Assembly: GCA_025210515.1 (NCBI GenBank)
Contig: JAOARM010000024.1
Coordinates: 1-44,120, forward strand
Length of the DNA stretch: 44,120 bases
DNA from: Vallitalea sp.
GTDB lineage: Bacteria > Bacillota > Clostridia > Lachnospirales > Vallitaleaceae
Direction: 5' to 3'
A program made the position numbers and the translations under genes. Every line of letters begins with the position of its first letter. Positions within the stretch are counted from its first letter, which is position 1. Of this stretch, positions 28,681 through 40,020 are shown piece after piece. The notes beneath the pieces were generated by a model, which ran no database searches, was not told where the DNA came from, and saw only the letters and a program-made list of their open reading frames with translations.

Positions 28681-28824
28681 TTTCTTTACTCCTTTCAAAT
28701 ATATAAATGATATATATTCGTTTAATTAATGATAAAATCATACCATATTATACCATTATTGGTCATAAAAAAAAGTTTGCGAAAGTGAAATTGTATAAGA
28801 GGTCTTAATATTAATAATTATATT

Positions 28825-30114
28825 TTAATCAACAACATCATAAGCTTCTAACTTTGACTTAATAGGCATAGGTTTACTGTCACCATGTTTTACAAATTGC
28901 ATTGTAATAAAAGCAAAGCCTACGAATAAAGCAGCATAAGGAAAAAGAGTCCAGTAACCCATGTTTTCAAGTAAGAATCCTGAAAGTATAGGTGTTATTA
29001 TCTGTGCTGACATAGAGAAGGTATAATAAAATCCTGTGAATTTACCAACGTTACTATTTTTACTCATTTCCACTACCATTGGATAAGAATTAACATTAAT
29101 ACTTGCCCAAGAGATACCAACTAGAGCAAATAGAATATTCATAATTGGTGTATACGTTTTGAAGAATGAAGCAATTAGAAAACAAGTTCCTAGCATAATA
29201 ATACCTGTCATTACAGTCTTTTTTCTTCCTACTTTTGTAGCTATTATTCCAATAGGTATAGCGAATATAATACCAGCTGCATTGGCAATTATAAGGCTAC
29301 TTGCAAAGCCTCCACCTTTCATCCCTAAATAATATTTTGCATATTTTGAAAAAGCAGACACAACTGCATTATATCCCATAAACCAAAAGGAAACAGAGAA
29401 TAATAAGAAAATTAAACTTCTACGAATCTCTACTGGTAATTGATCATTAATATTATCTGTAGGTTTCTTTACTTCTATATTATCATCTTCTTTATCAATT
29501 ATTGATCTTTCAAATGCTAATTTTTTTTCTGGAATTGTTATTTTTAATATAATTACAGATAAAATCATTATGATAGCTACTAAAGCAAATAGAATAAAAT
29601 AATTAGGTTTTATCACATTTTTTGGAACTAAAAAAGATATTAATACTAAAGTAATTATTCCTCCAACACCTCCCATAAGGTTAATAACTGCATTAGCTTT
29701 TGAGCGAAGTGGCTTAGGAGTTAAATCAGGCATTAGAGCAACAGCAGGAGAGCGATATGTACTCATTGAGATTAGAACAAGTAGTAGAGAGACTATAAAT
29801 AATGGTAGAGACTTAATATTATCTGCGATAGGTAATAATAACATAAAAGTAGCAGATACAAAAGTTCCAACTAAGATAAAAGGAGTACGTTTTCCTATAC
29901 GAGTATTTGTACGATCTGAAATCATACCGAATAATGGTAACATAAATAATGCTAAAACGTTATCAAGTGCTAATATAAGGCCAGCAAATGTATCACCAAC
30001 TTTAAATGTATCTTTCAAAATAAGTGGAATAATATTGTCATACAATTGCCAGAAAGAACAAATAGACATAAAAGCTAAACCAATAAGAAATGTTTTTTTG
30101 GTATTAAATTTCAT
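28825..30114 (-). CDS. Major facilitator superfamily transporter
   Basis: 429 residues, about 12 hydrophobic segments with a central cytoplasmic loop (KKLAFERSIIDKEDDN...). The N-half has the MFS loop 2-3 motif GMISDRTNTRIGKRTPF, most like the SLC45/GPH-type sugar transporters; the second half has IATKVGRKKTVMTG. Substrate unknown; sugar is an inference. RBS AAGGAGGA. It shares the strand with rtcB but has 144 bases between, so separate transcription is likely. Confidence 0.85.
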   Translation of the reverse strand: MKFNTKKTFLIGLAFMSICSFWQLYDNIIPLILKDTFKVGDTFAGLILALDNVLALFMLPLFGMISDRTNTRIGKRTPFILVGTFVSATFMLLLPIADNIKSLPLFIVSLLLVLISMSTYRSPAVALMPDLTPKPLRSKANAVINLMGGVGGIITLVLISFLVPKNVIKPNYFILFALVAIIMILSVIILKITIPEKKLAFERSIIDKEDDNIEVKKPTDNINDQLPVEIRRSLIFLLFSVSFWFMGYNAVVSAFSKYAKYYLGMKGGGFASSLIIANAAGIIFAIPIGIIATKVGRKKTVMTGIIMLGTCFLIASFFKTYTPIMNILFALVGISWASINVNSYPMVVEMSKNSNVGKFTGFYYTFSMSAQIITPILSGFLLENMGYWTLFPYAALFVGFAFITMQFVKHGDSKPMPIKSKLEAYDVVD

Positions 30115-30482
30115 ACATAATCCTCCTTATTATAGTAACATTACTTATATAAAATTTAATTAGCATTAGTATAAAACAGGTATATTCAATTATTTTTAAT
30201 TAATTATAAGTATTTATTATATAAAACATATCATAATTAATGTAAAAGCTCAAGATTAATTTAAAATATTTGGTATTTTTATACAGATTAATATACAAAA
30301 AATAGTATTGAAAAAAAAGTTGTATAGAAGGGGATTTTGGCGAAGAATAGTATCATTAAGGCGAATTTCCTATAATTATATTATTCTTTGGATAATAATA
30401 TAATTGCATTATAAAAGATATAATAGTATAATATTACAATAATAACATTATGGTAATTATTAACAGAAGGGATGTAATTGTA
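30115..30482. other. Divergent intergenic region between the MFS gene and chemoreceptor 1
   Basis: A very AT-rich spacer. GGCGAA is repeated directly 21 bp apart (30339-30344 and 30360-30365), a possible binding site. I found no sigma-D-type chemotaxis promoter (TAAA...CCGATAT). Confidence 0.35.
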
Positions 30483-32603
30483 GTGGGGAAAAAGAAAAGA
30501 AATATCAAGTTAAAATTTGATAAAAGAGCAAAAAAAGCTAAAAAAATTAAAGAAAAAGAAGTAAAAAAAGTTGAAAAGATGAAGAAATATGAATTTTCAA
30601 TAAAAGAAAAATTACCCTTAAAATTGAAGCTAATTATGTCACATACCCTTATTGCTATATTACCAGTAATAATAATAGTATTATTACTAATAGGGCAAAT
30701 AAAGAGTACTATTACAGGGCAAGTAGAAACCCACAATGAAAAATTAGTAGATAGTATTAATATTAACCTTAATATGAAGTTACAAGAATTAAACAACATA
30801 TCTATGATGGTGATGAGCGATGATGCTCTTATGAAAACACTTCAAAAAGATGAAAATGATTATGAAAATCTATTCCAGATGATTAGAGAAAGAGAACAAT
30901 TGATTAATGAAAAATTATTTTCTATCCAATATTCTAATAATAATATTAAAAATATTATAATATTAAAGCCTAATGATATAATTCAAACAAACACTATACA
31001 GAGCGGAATGCTAGATGATTTTTTTGAAAGTGATATTTATAAAGATATACAAGAATCAAGAGGTAGAGCGGTATGGTTTAGTAATATATTTGATAAACCT
31101 GATAGAATATATTTAATGCGAAGATTAACTTCGTTAGCATCAAAAGAAATTGGTATATTAATTTTTGAAATAAAAAAATCATATTTATCAGAAGTTTTTC
31201 ATCAACTATCAGAAGGAACAGAAGGATTTATAATTAATGAAGATGGTATCATAATAGCCAATTCTAATGAAATGCAAATAGGAGAGAGTTTTGAGTACTT
31301 TAATGAAATAAATACAAATTTAGATAATGAAAATGATATTACTTCTGGGAAAACTATATCTAACAAGAAAATGATAGTATATTCAGCTTGTAATAATAAT
31401 TGGTTATTTGTACAGCAAACTCCGCTATCTGAATTCTTAAAAGTTATTAACCTAATTAGATATATAGCTATTATTATATGCATTGGTGTATGTATAATAG
31501 CTACAATAATTGCAATAATTATTTCATTAAATATAGCATATCCAATAAAATACATAAGAAATAAGATGAAATTAGTAGAGGAAGGAAATTTAACTGCGAA
31601 ATCTAATATACGAGGAAAGTATGATATGGGGCAGTTATCAAATAGCTATAACAAAATGCTTGATAGTATGAAGAATCTAATCATCAATACTAGAAACCTT
31701 ACTAGTACAGTATCAGAAAATTCAAGCGAAGTTTCTGAAATAGCTATTCATTCAGCAGAAGGTTCAAAAGAAGTTATGAAGGCAGTAGAGTCAATATCAC
31801 AAGGCGCTATGGAACAAGCAACAGAAGCAGAAACAGCGTCAAAAGTTGTACAAGCATTAGTCAATAGAGTGAACGAAACAGAGAATTATTTTGGTAATGT
31901 AGTAGATGCAACCAATAATACAAGAGAAATAAGTGTTGAAGCAACAGGAATAATCAAAGAACTAAACTCAAGTACAAAAGAAGCAAATCAATTAACTGAT
32001 AATATCAAAAATGATATTTTAGAATTAGTAGATAAATTTAAAGATATATTAAACATAATAGGACTTATAGATGGAATAAGTGAACAATCTAATTTGTTGG
32101 CATTAAATGCAGCAATAGAAGCAGCGAGAGCAGGAGAAGCAGGAAGAGGATTTGCTGTAGTAGCTGATGAGGTAAGAAAATTAGCAGTTCAATCAAAAGA
32201 AGCAGCAAAAGATATATCTGCAATAGTTAATAAAGTACATAATGCAACTACACAAACAGCATCAATGATAGAAGCAGGAAGTGAAATATTCATTAGACAA
32301 GGAAGTGCAGTAACTAAGACTGATGATGCATTTGAATTAATTGTTTATAATATGGACGAAATAAAGAATAAAGTCCAAGAAGTAATTAATAAACTATCTG
32401 GCGTAGATGAGATACAAAACGAAGCAATAGAAGCAATAACTAGTATAACATCTATTGCACAACAGTCTGCAGCAGCCATAGAAGAAGTATTAGCATCAGG
32501 AGAAGAACAAACAGCATCAGCAGAACAACTTGTCCATAAATCAGATGAATTGTTTAAAATTGTAGGTGAAATGAATAACGCACTAGATGATTTTACAATT
32601 TAG
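30483..32603 (+). CDS. Methyl-accepting chemotaxis protein 1
   Basis: Transmembrane chemoreceptor signalling to CheA/CheW. 706 residues from GTG 30483, chosen because AGAAGGGATG precedes it and the second receptor has the same RBS-to-start layout; an ATG at 30450 is less likely. Order: a K-rich cytoplasmic N-terminus of ~48 residues, TM1 (~51-71), an extracellular sensor of ~250 residues (dCache-like by size), TM2 (~326-350), a HAMP domain, and the signalling hairpin with tip [20 protein letters not shown]. No ligand can be inferred. It ends without the CheR-binding pentapeptide. Confidence 0.9.
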   Translation: MGKKKRNIKLKFDKRAKKAKKIKEKEVKKVEKMKKYEFSIKEKLPLKLKLIMSHTLIAILPVIIIVLLLIGQIKSTITGQVETHNEKLVDSININLNMKLQELNNISMMVMSDDALMKTLQKDENDYENLFQMIREREQLINEKLFSIQYSNNNIKNIIILKPNDIIQTNTIQSGMLDDFFESDIYKDIQESRGRAVWFSNIFDKPDRIYLMRRLTSLASKEIGILIFEIKKSYLSEVFHQLSEGTEGFIINEDGIIIANSNEMQIGESFEYFNEINTNLDNENDITSGKTISNKKMIVYSACNNNWLFVQQTPLSEFLKVINLIRYIAIIICIGVCIIATIIAIIISLNIAYPIKYIRNKMKLVEEGNLTAKSNIRGKYDMGQLSNSYNKMLDSMKNLIINTRNLTSTVSENSSEVSEIAIHSAEGSKEVMKAVESISQGAMEQATEAETASKVVQALVNRVNETENYFGNVVDATNNTREISVEATGIIKELNSSTKEANQLTDNIKNDILELVDKFKDILNIIGLIDGISEQSNLLALNAAIEAARAGEAGRGFAVVADEVRKLAVQSKEAAKDISAIVNKVHNATTQTASMIEAGSEIFIRQGSAVTKTDDAFELIVYNMDEIKNKVQEVINKLSGVDEIQNEAIEAITSITSIAQQSAAAIEEVLASGEEQTASAEQLVHKSDELFKIVGEMNNALDDFTI

Positions 32604-32712
32604 AATGATTATAGAATAATTTATAATGGAAAAAAGGTGATAGTTCTTTTATATTTTGAATTAATAAGTAGGGTTAAAAATGGGCTAAGTTATTAGAAAG
32701 GGATGTATTATA

Positions 32713-34821
32713 TTGTCAAGAAATAGAAAAGTCAAATTAAAGATGAAGAAAAACATATTAAAAGGAACTAAGAAAAACGATTTAATGAAAAATTATAATA
32801 AGGCTATTAAAGAAACATTGCCATTAAAAACAAAATTGATAATTTCTCATATTTTGATAGCAATCTTACCAGTATTAATAATGTCATATATTTTAATGGG
32901 ACAAATAAGAACTACTATAACTAAACAAGTGAAAGAAAGCAATGAAAAAATAGTAGTTAGCATGAATGACAATATCAATATGAAGTTAAAAGAAATATTA
33001 AATATTTCTAATGTTGTAATAAGCGATGAAACACTTATTACTTCAATAGAAAAAGATCAAGATGAGTATGAGAATAAGTATGAATGGATGACAGAAAGAA
33101 AATTTGTTAGTAAAAAGTTATTCTCTCTTCAATATTCTAATGATAATATTAATGATATTGCTGTTTTCAAAAAAGATGAGATTATAACAAATAGCAATAA
33201 TGAACAGATTAAAAAGCTGCATGAAAACTTTTTTAGTAGTGAATTATATAACAAGGTAAAAGATCAAAAAGGTAAGCCTGTTTGGGTTAATAATATACAA
33301 GAAGGCGATGGCGACATTTATGTAATGAGAAGACTATATAAATCTGGCTCAACAGCTAGTTTAGGAGTATTAGTAATAAAAATTAAAAATACACTTCTAG
33401 ATGATATATTTGATGGACTTTCACAAAAAACTAAAGGATTTCTTGTAGATGATAAAGGAACTATTGTAGCTAGTTCTGATAATGAAGTCACTAAAGGGTA
33501 CTTTAATGAATACGAACAAATAATTAATAATTTGAATAGCCATGAAGATATAAAATTTGGGAATTTTACTAATGAAGGAGTAATAACTTCATATTCTACG
33601 TGCTATAACAATTGGTTTTTTGTTCAGCAAATACCTCTTTCAGAATTCCTTAGTGTAATTGATTCAATTAGACGATTAGCAATTATTATATGTATTGGTA
33701 TATGTATAATAGCTAGTATAATAGCAATATTTATTTCAATAAATATTGCATATCCAATAAAATACATAAGAAATAAGATGAAATTAGTAGAAGAAGGAAA
33801 TTTAACTGCAAAATCTAATATACAAGGTAAATATGATATGGGGCAGTTATCAAACAGCTATAATAAAATGCTTGATAGTATGAAGAATTTAATTATAAAT
33901 ACTAGAAATCTAACTAGTACAGTTTCAGAAAATTCAAGTGAAGTTTCTGAAATAGCTATTCATTCAGAAGAAGGCTCCAAAGAAGTTATGGAAGCAGTGG
34001 AATCAGTATCACATGGTGCAATGGAGCAAGCAACAGAAGCTGAAACAGCTTCTAATGTGGTAAAAAAATTAGTTGATAGAGTAAATGAAACAGAAAAATA
34101 TTTTAATAATGTAGTAGATGCTACGAATAATACTAAAGAGATAAGTGTTGAAGCAGCAGGAATAATAAAAGAATTAAACTCAAGTACAAAAGAGGCGAAT
34201 CAATTAACAGATAATATTAAAAATGATATTTTAGAATTAGTGGATAAATTTAAAGATATATTAAACATAATAGGACTTATAGATGGAATAAGTGAACAAT
34301 CTAATTTGTTGGCATTAAATGCAGCAATAGAAGCAGCAAGAGCAGGTGAAGCAGGAAGAGGATTTGCTGTAGTAGCTGATGAAGTAAGAAAATTAGCAGT
34401 ACAATCAAAAGAAGCAGCAAAAGATATATCAGAAATAGTTAATAAAGTACATAATGCAACTACACAAACAGCATCAATGATAGAAGCAGGAAGTGAAATA
34501 TTTATTAGACAAGGTAGTGCCGTAACTAGGACAGATGATGCATTTGAATTAATAGTATATAACATGGATGAAATAAAAGATAAAGTACAACAAGTATTTA
34601 ATAAACTAGCTGGTGTAGACACGATACAAAATGAGGCAATTGAAGCAATAACTAGTATTGCATCTATTGCACAACAGTCTGCTGCCGCAATAGAAGAGGT
34701 ATTAGCATCAGGAGAAGAACAAACCGCTTCAGCAGAAAAACTTGTTCATAAATCAGATGACTTATTCAAAGTAATTGAAGAAATGAATAATAGCCTGAAT
34801 AATTTTAAAATAAGTGAATAA
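32713..34821 (+). CDS. Methyl-accepting chemotaxis protein 2, tandem paralogue
   Basis: 702 residues from TTG 32713, with AGAAAGGGATG 8 bases before. Same layout as its neighbour: basic N-terminus ([14 protein letters not shown]), TM1, sensor (~250 residues), TM2, HAMP and signalling domain. From TM2 onward it matches receptor 1 at about nine residues in ten by eye, whereas the sensors differ much more ([20 protein letters not shown] versus [20 protein letters not shown]). This indicates a duplication with divergent sensing and conserved output. A terminator-like hairpin follows. Confidence 0.9.
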   Translation: MSRNRKVKLKMKKNILKGTKKNDLMKNYNKAIKETLPLKTKLIISHILIAILPVLIMSYILMGQIRTTITKQVKESNEKIVVSMNDNINMKLKEILNISNVVISDETLITSIEKDQDEYENKYEWMTERKFVSKKLFSLQYSNDNINDIAVFKKDEIITNSNNEQIKKLHENFFSSELYNKVKDQKGKPVWVNNIQEGDGDIYVMRRLYKSGSTASLGVLVIKIKNTLLDDIFDGLSQKTKGFLVDDKGTIVASSDNEVTKGYFNEYEQIINNLNSHEDIKFGNFTNEGVITSYSTCYNNWFFVQQIPLSEFLSVIDSIRRLAIIICIGICIIASIIAIFISINIAYPIKYIRNKMKLVEEGNLTAKSNIQGKYDMGQLSNSYNKMLDSMKNLIINTRNLTSTVSENSSEVSEIAIHSEEGSKEVMEAVESVSHGAMEQATEAETASNVVKKLVDRVNETEKYFNNVVDATNNTKEISVEAAGIIKELNSSTKEANQLTDNIKNDILELVDKFKDILNIIGLIDGISEQSNLLALNAAIEAARAGEAGRGFAVVADEVRKLAVQSKEAAKDISEIVNKVHNATTQTASMIEAGSEIFIRQGSAVTRTDDAFELIVYNMDEIKDKVQQVFNKLAGVDTIQNEAIEAITSIASIAQQSAAAIEEVLASGEEQTASAEKLVHKSDDLFKVIEEMNNSLNNFKISE

Positions 34822-34866
34822 GAAATAGTAAAATAGTTTACATAATATATTTGAAAATATAAGTTT

Positions 34867-34892
34867 AGAAGATAGCATAGTCTATCTTCTTT
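34867..34892 (+). terminator. Terminator-like hairpin after the chemoreceptors
   Basis: AGAAGATAG / CTATCTTCT, 9-bp stem, 6-base loop, then TTATAT; low GC but well placed 45 bases past the stop. Confidence 0.55.
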
Positions 34893-35005
34893 ATATATTC
34901 ACGTGATTTTGTGATATACATTTTTAATATAATATACTTAATAAAAAAGGTATTTTAAAGCCTCTAGGTTTACCATAATTATTCATAAGTATAATATAGT
35001 AGTTG

Positions 35006-35034
35006 TTGTTACAAAGCCTAATATATGATAAAAT
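35006..35034 (+). promoter_or_regulatory. Possible dnaE promoter
   Basis: TTGTTA (35006-35011), 17 bp, TAAAAT (35029-35034), 57 bases before the dnaE start. Acceptable but not consensus, and in AT-rich DNA. Confidence 0.4.
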
Positions 35035-35091
35035 TAATAAACAATAAACATGAAAACAACAAAACTGGATAAGCCGTAAGGGTGTGATTAT

Positions 35092-38000
35092 ATGACACAA
35101 AAAAGTAATCAATTACAATTTACACATTTACATGTCCATACAGAATATAGTTTGCTTGATGGTTCAAGTAAGATTAAGGAACTAATCGCTAAAACAAAAG
35201 AATTAGGTATGGATAGTATTGCTATAACAGACCACGGTGTTATGTATGGAGTAATTGATTTTTATAGAACTGCAAAAGATATGGGAGTAAAACCAATTAT
35301 CGGGTGCGAAGTATATGTAGCAGCAAGGAATAGAAAAGATAAAGATTCTCATCTGGATTCTACGTATTATCATTTAGTATTACTTGCTGAAAATGATACT
35401 GGATATAACAACTTAATGAAATTAGTATCAATAGCTTTTATTGAGGGATTTTATTATAAACCAAGAATTGATTTAGAAATATTAGAAAAATATAGTGAAG
35501 GAATAATAGGGCTTAGTGCGTGTCTAGGTGGACATGTGCAATCATCAATATTAAACGTATCTTATGAAAAAGCAAAAGAAGTAGCTATTAGATATAATAA
35601 TATATTTGGACATGGAAACTTTTATCTTGAATTACAAGATCATGGCTATAATGAGCAAAAGAAAGTAAATCAAGAGCTTATTAGATTAAGTAAAGAAACA
35701 AATATACCGCTAGTAGCTACTAATGATATACATTATACATTAAAAGAAGATTATTTAGCACATGATATATTATTATGTATTCAGACTAATAAAAAAGTAA
35801 ATGATGAAGATAGAATGCGTTATAAAGGAGGACAATTTTACCTAAAATCTCCACAAGAAATGTACTCATTATTTCCTTATGCTAAAGAAGCATTACAAAA
35901 TACATATGAAATAGCAAAAAGATGTAATGTGGATTTTGAATTTGGCAATACAAAGTTACCAAAATACTCTGTTCCAGAAGGTTATGATGCAAAATCATAT
36001 TTACGAAAAATATGTGAAGAAGGTCTAATTAATAGATATATTGAACCTACTAATGAAGTCAAAGACAGATTAGAGTTCGAGCTTTCAGTTATTGAACAAA
36101 TGGGGTATGTTGATTATTTTCTAATTGTATGGGACTTTATCAAATATGCTAGAGATAATGATATTATGGTAGGGCCTGGGAGAGGATCAGCAGCAGGAAG
36201 TATAGTAGCTTATTCTCTAAAAATTACAGATATTGATCCTATTACAGATAATCTTCTATTTGAGAGATTTCTAAATCCAGAACGTGTTAGTATGCCTGAT
36301 ATTGATATAGATTTTTGCTATGAAAGACGACAAGAGGTAATTGATTACGTTGTAGAAAAATATGGAGAAGATAAAGTAGCTCAGATTATAACATTTGGGA
36401 CTATGGCAGCAAGAGCAGTAATAAGAGATGTGGGTAGAGCAATTGATTTACCATATGCTCAAGTTGATAAAGTTGCTAAGATGATTCCACAAGAGATTGG
36501 TATAACAATAAGCAAAGCATTAAAGATGAATAGTGAATTAAGTAGTCTATATGAGGAAGATGAAGAGACAAAACACTTAATAGATATGTCTATGAAACTA
36601 GAAGGATTACCAAGACATAGTTCTACTCATGCTGCTGGAGTAGTTATATGTCAAGAGCCAGTTATGGAATATGTTCCACTGAATGCTAATGATGGCGCAA
36701 TCACTACTCAGTTTCCAATGACTACTCTAGAAGAACTAGGTCTATTAAAAATGGATTTCTTAGGACTTAGAACATTGACAGTAATACAAAATGCAGTCAA
36801 ATTAATAGAGAATAGAGATATTCATTTAGATATGAATAATATAGATTATAATGACCAAAAAGTATATGAACTAATAGGAGCAGGGAAAACTGAAGGGGTT
36901 TTCCAACTAGAGAGTGCTGGAATGAAAAGTTTCATGAAAGAGCTAAAGCCTAGTAGATTAGAAGATATTATAGCAGGTGTATCTCTATATCGTCCGGGAC
37001 CAATGGATTTCATTCCTAAATATATTAAAGGGAAAAACCATCCAGAAAATATTGAATACACATGTGAAGAATTAGAACCAATATTACAGCCTACATATGG
37101 TTGTATTGTATATCAAGAACAAGTTATGCAAATTGTTAGAGATTTAGCAGGATATACATTAGGGCGAAGTGATTTAGTAAGAAGAGCAATGTCTAAGAAA
37201 AAAGCTAAAGTCATGGAAAAAGAAAGACAAAATTTTATATATGGTAATGAAAAAGAGAATGTAAAAGGTTGTATTAATAATGGTATAGATGAAAAAGTTG
37301 CTAATAAAATATATGATGAAATGATTGATTTTGCAAAATATGCATTCAACAAATCTCATGCCGCAGCGTATTCCGTTGTAACGTATCAAACTGCGTGGCT
37401 AAAAAGATATTATCCAGTAGAATTCATGGCAGCACTACTTACTTCTGTAATGTATAATTCTGCTAAAGTATCAGAATATATAGGAACTTGCAGAACTATG
37501 GGAATTGAGCTACTACCACCAGATGTTAACGAAGGTTATGCTAATTTTTCAGTATCAAATGGTAAGATTAGATATGGACTTGCTGCAATTAAGAATGTAG
37601 GAAAATCAGCAATCAACTCTTTAGTAATTGAAAGAAAAGAAAATGGTAAATATATTAATATAACTAATTTTTGTGAAAGATTATCAGGTAATGAACTTAA
37701 TAAAAGAATGATTGAAAGTTTAATTAAAGCTGGTGCTTTTGACTCTTTAAAAGGAACTAGAAAGCAATATATGCAAGGATATAAAGTAATCATGGACTCA
37801 GTTATTCAAACAAAAAAAAGAAGTATTGAAGGTCAGATTAATTTATTTGATTTTAGTGAAGAAGATAAAAGTAATCAATTTGAAGAATATTTACCCCATG
37901 TAGGAGAATTTCCAGAAGAAGCTTTATTAAATAATGAAAAAGAAGTACTAGGAATATATCTGAGTGGACATCCGTTGCAAAAATACGAAGAAGAGATAAA

Positions 38001-38568
38001 TGAAGTTACTAATGTTAGAAGTATTGACTTTATATATTCAGAAGAAGACTCAGAAATGTCAAGCAAATTATATGATGGACAAGAAGTGATAATAGGCGGT
38101 ATGATTACTGCTAAAACAATTAAATCCACAAGAAATAATAAGATGATGGCTTTTATAACTCTTGAAGATTTATATGGTAGTGTCGAAGTAATTATTTTTC
38201 CTAATGATTATGAAAGAAATAAAAATTCTATAATAGAAGATGCCAAAATATATATAAAAGGCAGAGTGAGTCTGTCAGAGGAACAAGATTCAAAGATTAT
38301 TCTACAGAGAATGATAGATTTTAGAGATATTAAACAAAAGTTATATTTAAAAGTAAAAGATTATAAAGATTATAATGAAAAGAAACAGCAAATAATAGAT
38401 GTTATTAGAGAAAATAAAGGCGATGATAAGGTTATAATATATCTAAGTAAAGAAAAAACAATAAAGCAATTACAAAATGGCTTTAACGTTAATATTAACG
38501 ATAATCTTATTAACAAATTAAAATTGATTTTGACTAAAGAATGTGTTAAGGTAAAGAGAACAATATAA
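35092..38568 (+). CDS. dnaE: DNA polymerase III subunit alpha (DnaE)
   Basis: Replicative-type C-family polymerase; in Firmicutes DnaE works with PolC, mostly at lagging-strand primers. 1158 residues. The N-terminal PHP domain begins FTHLHVHTEYSLLDG (His12, 14, 16). The palm has the catalytic PDIDIDF at ~402-408 and GPGRGSAAGSIV before it. Finger/tau-binding regions contain FNKSHAAAYS (~754), and a C-terminal OB fold (VIIGGMITAKTIKS) lies near 1000. RBS AAGGGTGTGA. dnaE followed by pfkA is a common Clostridial order. Confidence 0.97.
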   Translation: MTQKSNQLQFTHLHVHTEYSLLDGSSKIKELIAKTKELGMDSIAITDHGVMYGVIDFYRTAKDMGVKPIIGCEVYVAARNRKDKDSHLDSTYYHLVLLAENDTGYNNLMKLVSIAFIEGFYYKPRIDLEILEKYSEGIIGLSACLGGHVQSSILNVSYEKAKEVAIRYNNIFGHGNFYLELQDHGYNEQKKVNQELIRLSKETNIPLVATNDIHYTLKEDYLAHDILLCIQTNKKVNDEDRMRYKGGQFYLKSPQEMYSLFPYAKEALQNTYEIAKRCNVDFEFGNTKLPKYSVPEGYDAKSYLRKICEEGLINRYIEPTNEVKDRLEFELSVIEQMGYVDYFLIVWDFIKYARDNDIMVGPGRGSAAGSIVAYSLKITDIDPITDNLLFERFLNPERVSMPDIDIDFCYERRQEVIDYVVEKYGEDKVAQIITFGTMAARAVIRDVGRAIDLPYAQVDKVAKMIPQEIGITISKALKMNSELSSLYEEDEETKHLIDMSMKLEGLPRHSSTHAAGVVICQEPVMEYVPLNANDGAITTQFPMTTLEELGLLKMDFLGLRTLTVIQNAVKLIENRDIHLDMNNIDYNDQKVYELIGAGKTEGVFQLESAGMKSFMKELKPSRLEDIIAGVSLYRPGPMDFIPKYIKGKNHPENIEYTCEELEPILQPTYGCIVYQEQVMQIVRDLAGYTLGRSDLVRRAMSKKKAKVMEKERQNFIYGNEKENVKGCINNGIDEKVANKIYDEMIDFAKYAFNKSHAAAYSVVTYQTAWLKRYYPVEFMAALLTSVMYNSAKVSEYIGTCRTMGIELLPPDVNEGYANFSVSNGKIRYGLAAIKNVGKSAINSLVIERKENGKYINITNFCERLSGNELNKRMIESLIKAGAFDSLKGTRKQYMQGYKVIMDSVIQTKKRSIEGQINLFDFSEEDKSNQFEEYLPHVGEFPEEALLNNEKEVLGIYLSGHPLQKYEEEINEVTNVRSIDFIYSEEDSEMSSKLYDGQEVIIGGMITAKTIKSTRNNKMMAFITLEDLYGSVEVIIFPNDYERNKNSIIEDAKIYIKGRVSLSEEQDSKIILQRMIDFRDIKQKLYLKVKDYKDYNEKKQQIIDVIRENKGDDKVIIYLSKEKTIKQLQNGFNVNINDNLINKLKLILTKECVKVKRTI

Positions 38569-38674
38569 AATATTTTAGGATATATCAATTTGTTATTTAA
38601 TTAAATTTTATAATATAATAACTTCATAAACTAACTAAGAAGTTTACTACTAAAAGTCATATGGAGGTAGAATG

Positions 38675-39652
38675 ATGGCAAAAGAAATAAAAACAATTGG
38701 AGTACTTACAAGTGGTGGAGATGCTCCAGGCATGAACGCTGCAATTAGAGCTGTAGTAAGAAGTGCACTAGCACAAGGTAAAAAAGTTGTAGGAATTAAT
38801 AGAGGTTATAATGGTTTAATATCAGGCGATATACATGAAATGACTTCTAAAAATGTATCAGATATAATCCAAAGAGGTGGAACAGTATTATATACTGCAC
38901 GTTGTCTTGAATTTATTAAGCCAGAAGGACAAAAGCGTGGAGCAGATATGTGTAAAGTATTTGGAATTGATGGACTAGTTGTTATCGGTGGAGATGGATC
39001 ATTTCAAGGTGCTGAGAAATTAGCTAATCTTGGAATTAATACTATCGGTATACCTGGAACTATTGATTTAGATATCGCTTGTAGTGATTATACTATTGGT
39101 TTTGACACTGCTGTAAATACTGCGATGGAAGCAATTGATAAAATTAGAGATACATCAACTTCACATGAAAGATGTTCAGTAGTTGAAGTAATGGGTAGAG
39201 ATGCTGGATATATAGCATTAACATGTGGAATTACTAATGGTGCAGAAGCAATATTATTACCAGAAAAAGAAAATATGTCAGAAGAAGAACTAATTAAAAC
39301 TATTATAGAAAACAGAAACAAAGGTAAAAGACATAATTTAATAATTAATGCAGAAGGATCAACTAAAGATTCTGTAAAACTAGCAAAAAGAATAGAAGAA
39401 GTAACAGGAATAGCTACAAGAGCTACTATTCTTGGTCATTTACAAAGAGGAGGAAGCCCAACAGCGTTAGATAGATTACATGCTTCTATGATGGGCTCAT
39501 ATGCTGTAGATTTATTATGTCAAGGTAAAAGTAATAGAGTAGTAGCATATAAAGAGGGTAAATACGTTGATTTTGATATTAATGATGCTCTAGAAATGAA
39601 GAAAGAGATTAGTGACCAAAGCTATAGAGTTAGCAAGATTTTATCTATATAA
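38675..39652 (+). CDS. pfkA: ATP-dependent 6-phosphofructokinase
   Basis: Phosphorylates fructose 6-phosphate in glycolysis. 325 residues from ATG 38675, 7 bases after GGAGG; an ATG one codon earlier is too close. GGDAPGMNAAIR binds ATP phosphates. GGDGS (105-109) marks the ATP form rather than the PPi form. The catalytic segment reads PGTIDLDIACSDYTIGFDTA: both aspartates (131, 133) remain, but the usual Asn between them is Leu132. Substrate-site motifs MGRDAGYIA and LGHLQRGGSPTALDR are intact. Confidence 0.96.
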   Translation: MAKEIKTIGVLTSGGDAPGMNAAIRAVVRSALAQGKKVVGINRGYNGLISGDIHEMTSKNVSDIIQRGGTVLYTARCLEFIKPEGQKRGADMCKVFGIDGLVVIGGDGSFQGAEKLANLGINTIGIPGTIDLDIACSDYTIGFDTAVNTAMEAIDKIRDTSTSHERCSVVEVMGRDAGYIALTCGITNGAEAILLPEKENMSEEELIKTIIENRNKGKRHNLIINAEGSTKDSVKLAKRIEEVTGIATRATILGHLQRGGSPTALDRLHASMMGSYAVDLLCQGKSNRVVAYKEGKYVDFDINDALEMKKEISDQSYRVSKILSI

Positions 39653-39684
39653 TTAACTCTCTATTTTAAAATGTATATATTTAA

Positions 39685-39748
39685 TAAGAATTTCAAATAT
39701 TATCTAGTAGATTATAATTAATTATATATTAGCAATTTGAAATTCTTA
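39685..39748 (+). repeat. 14-bp inverted repeat between pfkA and rubredoxin
   Basis: TAAGAATTTCAAAT and ATTTGAAATTCTTA pair perfectly around a 36-base AT loop. There is no U-tract, so it is not a typical terminator; an operator or processing hairpin is possible. Confidence 0.5.
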
Positions 39749-39781
39749 TCTTAAATAAATAAATTGAAAGGAGACAATAAT

Positions 39782-39940
39782 ATGGAAAGATGGGTATGTG
39801 TAGTTTGTGGTTATGTTTATGATCCTAATGATGGTGACCCAGATAATGGAGTAGAACCTGGAACAGCTTTTGAGGAGATACCAGATAGTTGGTTATGCCC
39901 TTTGTGTTCTGTAGGAAAGGATCAATTTGAAAAAGAATAA
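39782..39940 (+). CDS. Rubredoxin
   Basis: A 52-codon gene reading [15 protein letters not shown]... [17 protein letters not shown]. Two CxxC knuckles (Cys6/Cys9 and Cys39/Cys42) bind one iron; VCGYVYDP and the conserved aromatic residues are standard. RBS AAAGGAGA lies 7 bases upstream. It is a low-potential electron carrier and a likely donor to the flavodiiron protein encoded at 42760-43956. A terminator follows. Confidence 0.96.
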   Translation: MERWVCVVCGYVYDPNDGDPDNGVEPGTAFEEIPDSWLCPLCSVGKDQFEKE

Positions 39941-39951
39941 AATAACAATAT

Positions 39952-39988
39952 AAAAATCCTAGCAATATTTCTATTGACTAGGATTTTT
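39952..39988 (+). terminator. Terminator after rubredoxin
   Basis: AAAAATCCTAG / CTAGGATTTTT, 11-bp perfect stem, 15-base loop, T-rich tail. It is symmetric, so it may also stop the convergent ABC operon. Confidence 0.85.
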
Positions 39989-40020
39989 ATTAGTTTTCAT
40001 GTAAATAATCATCTGATTTA

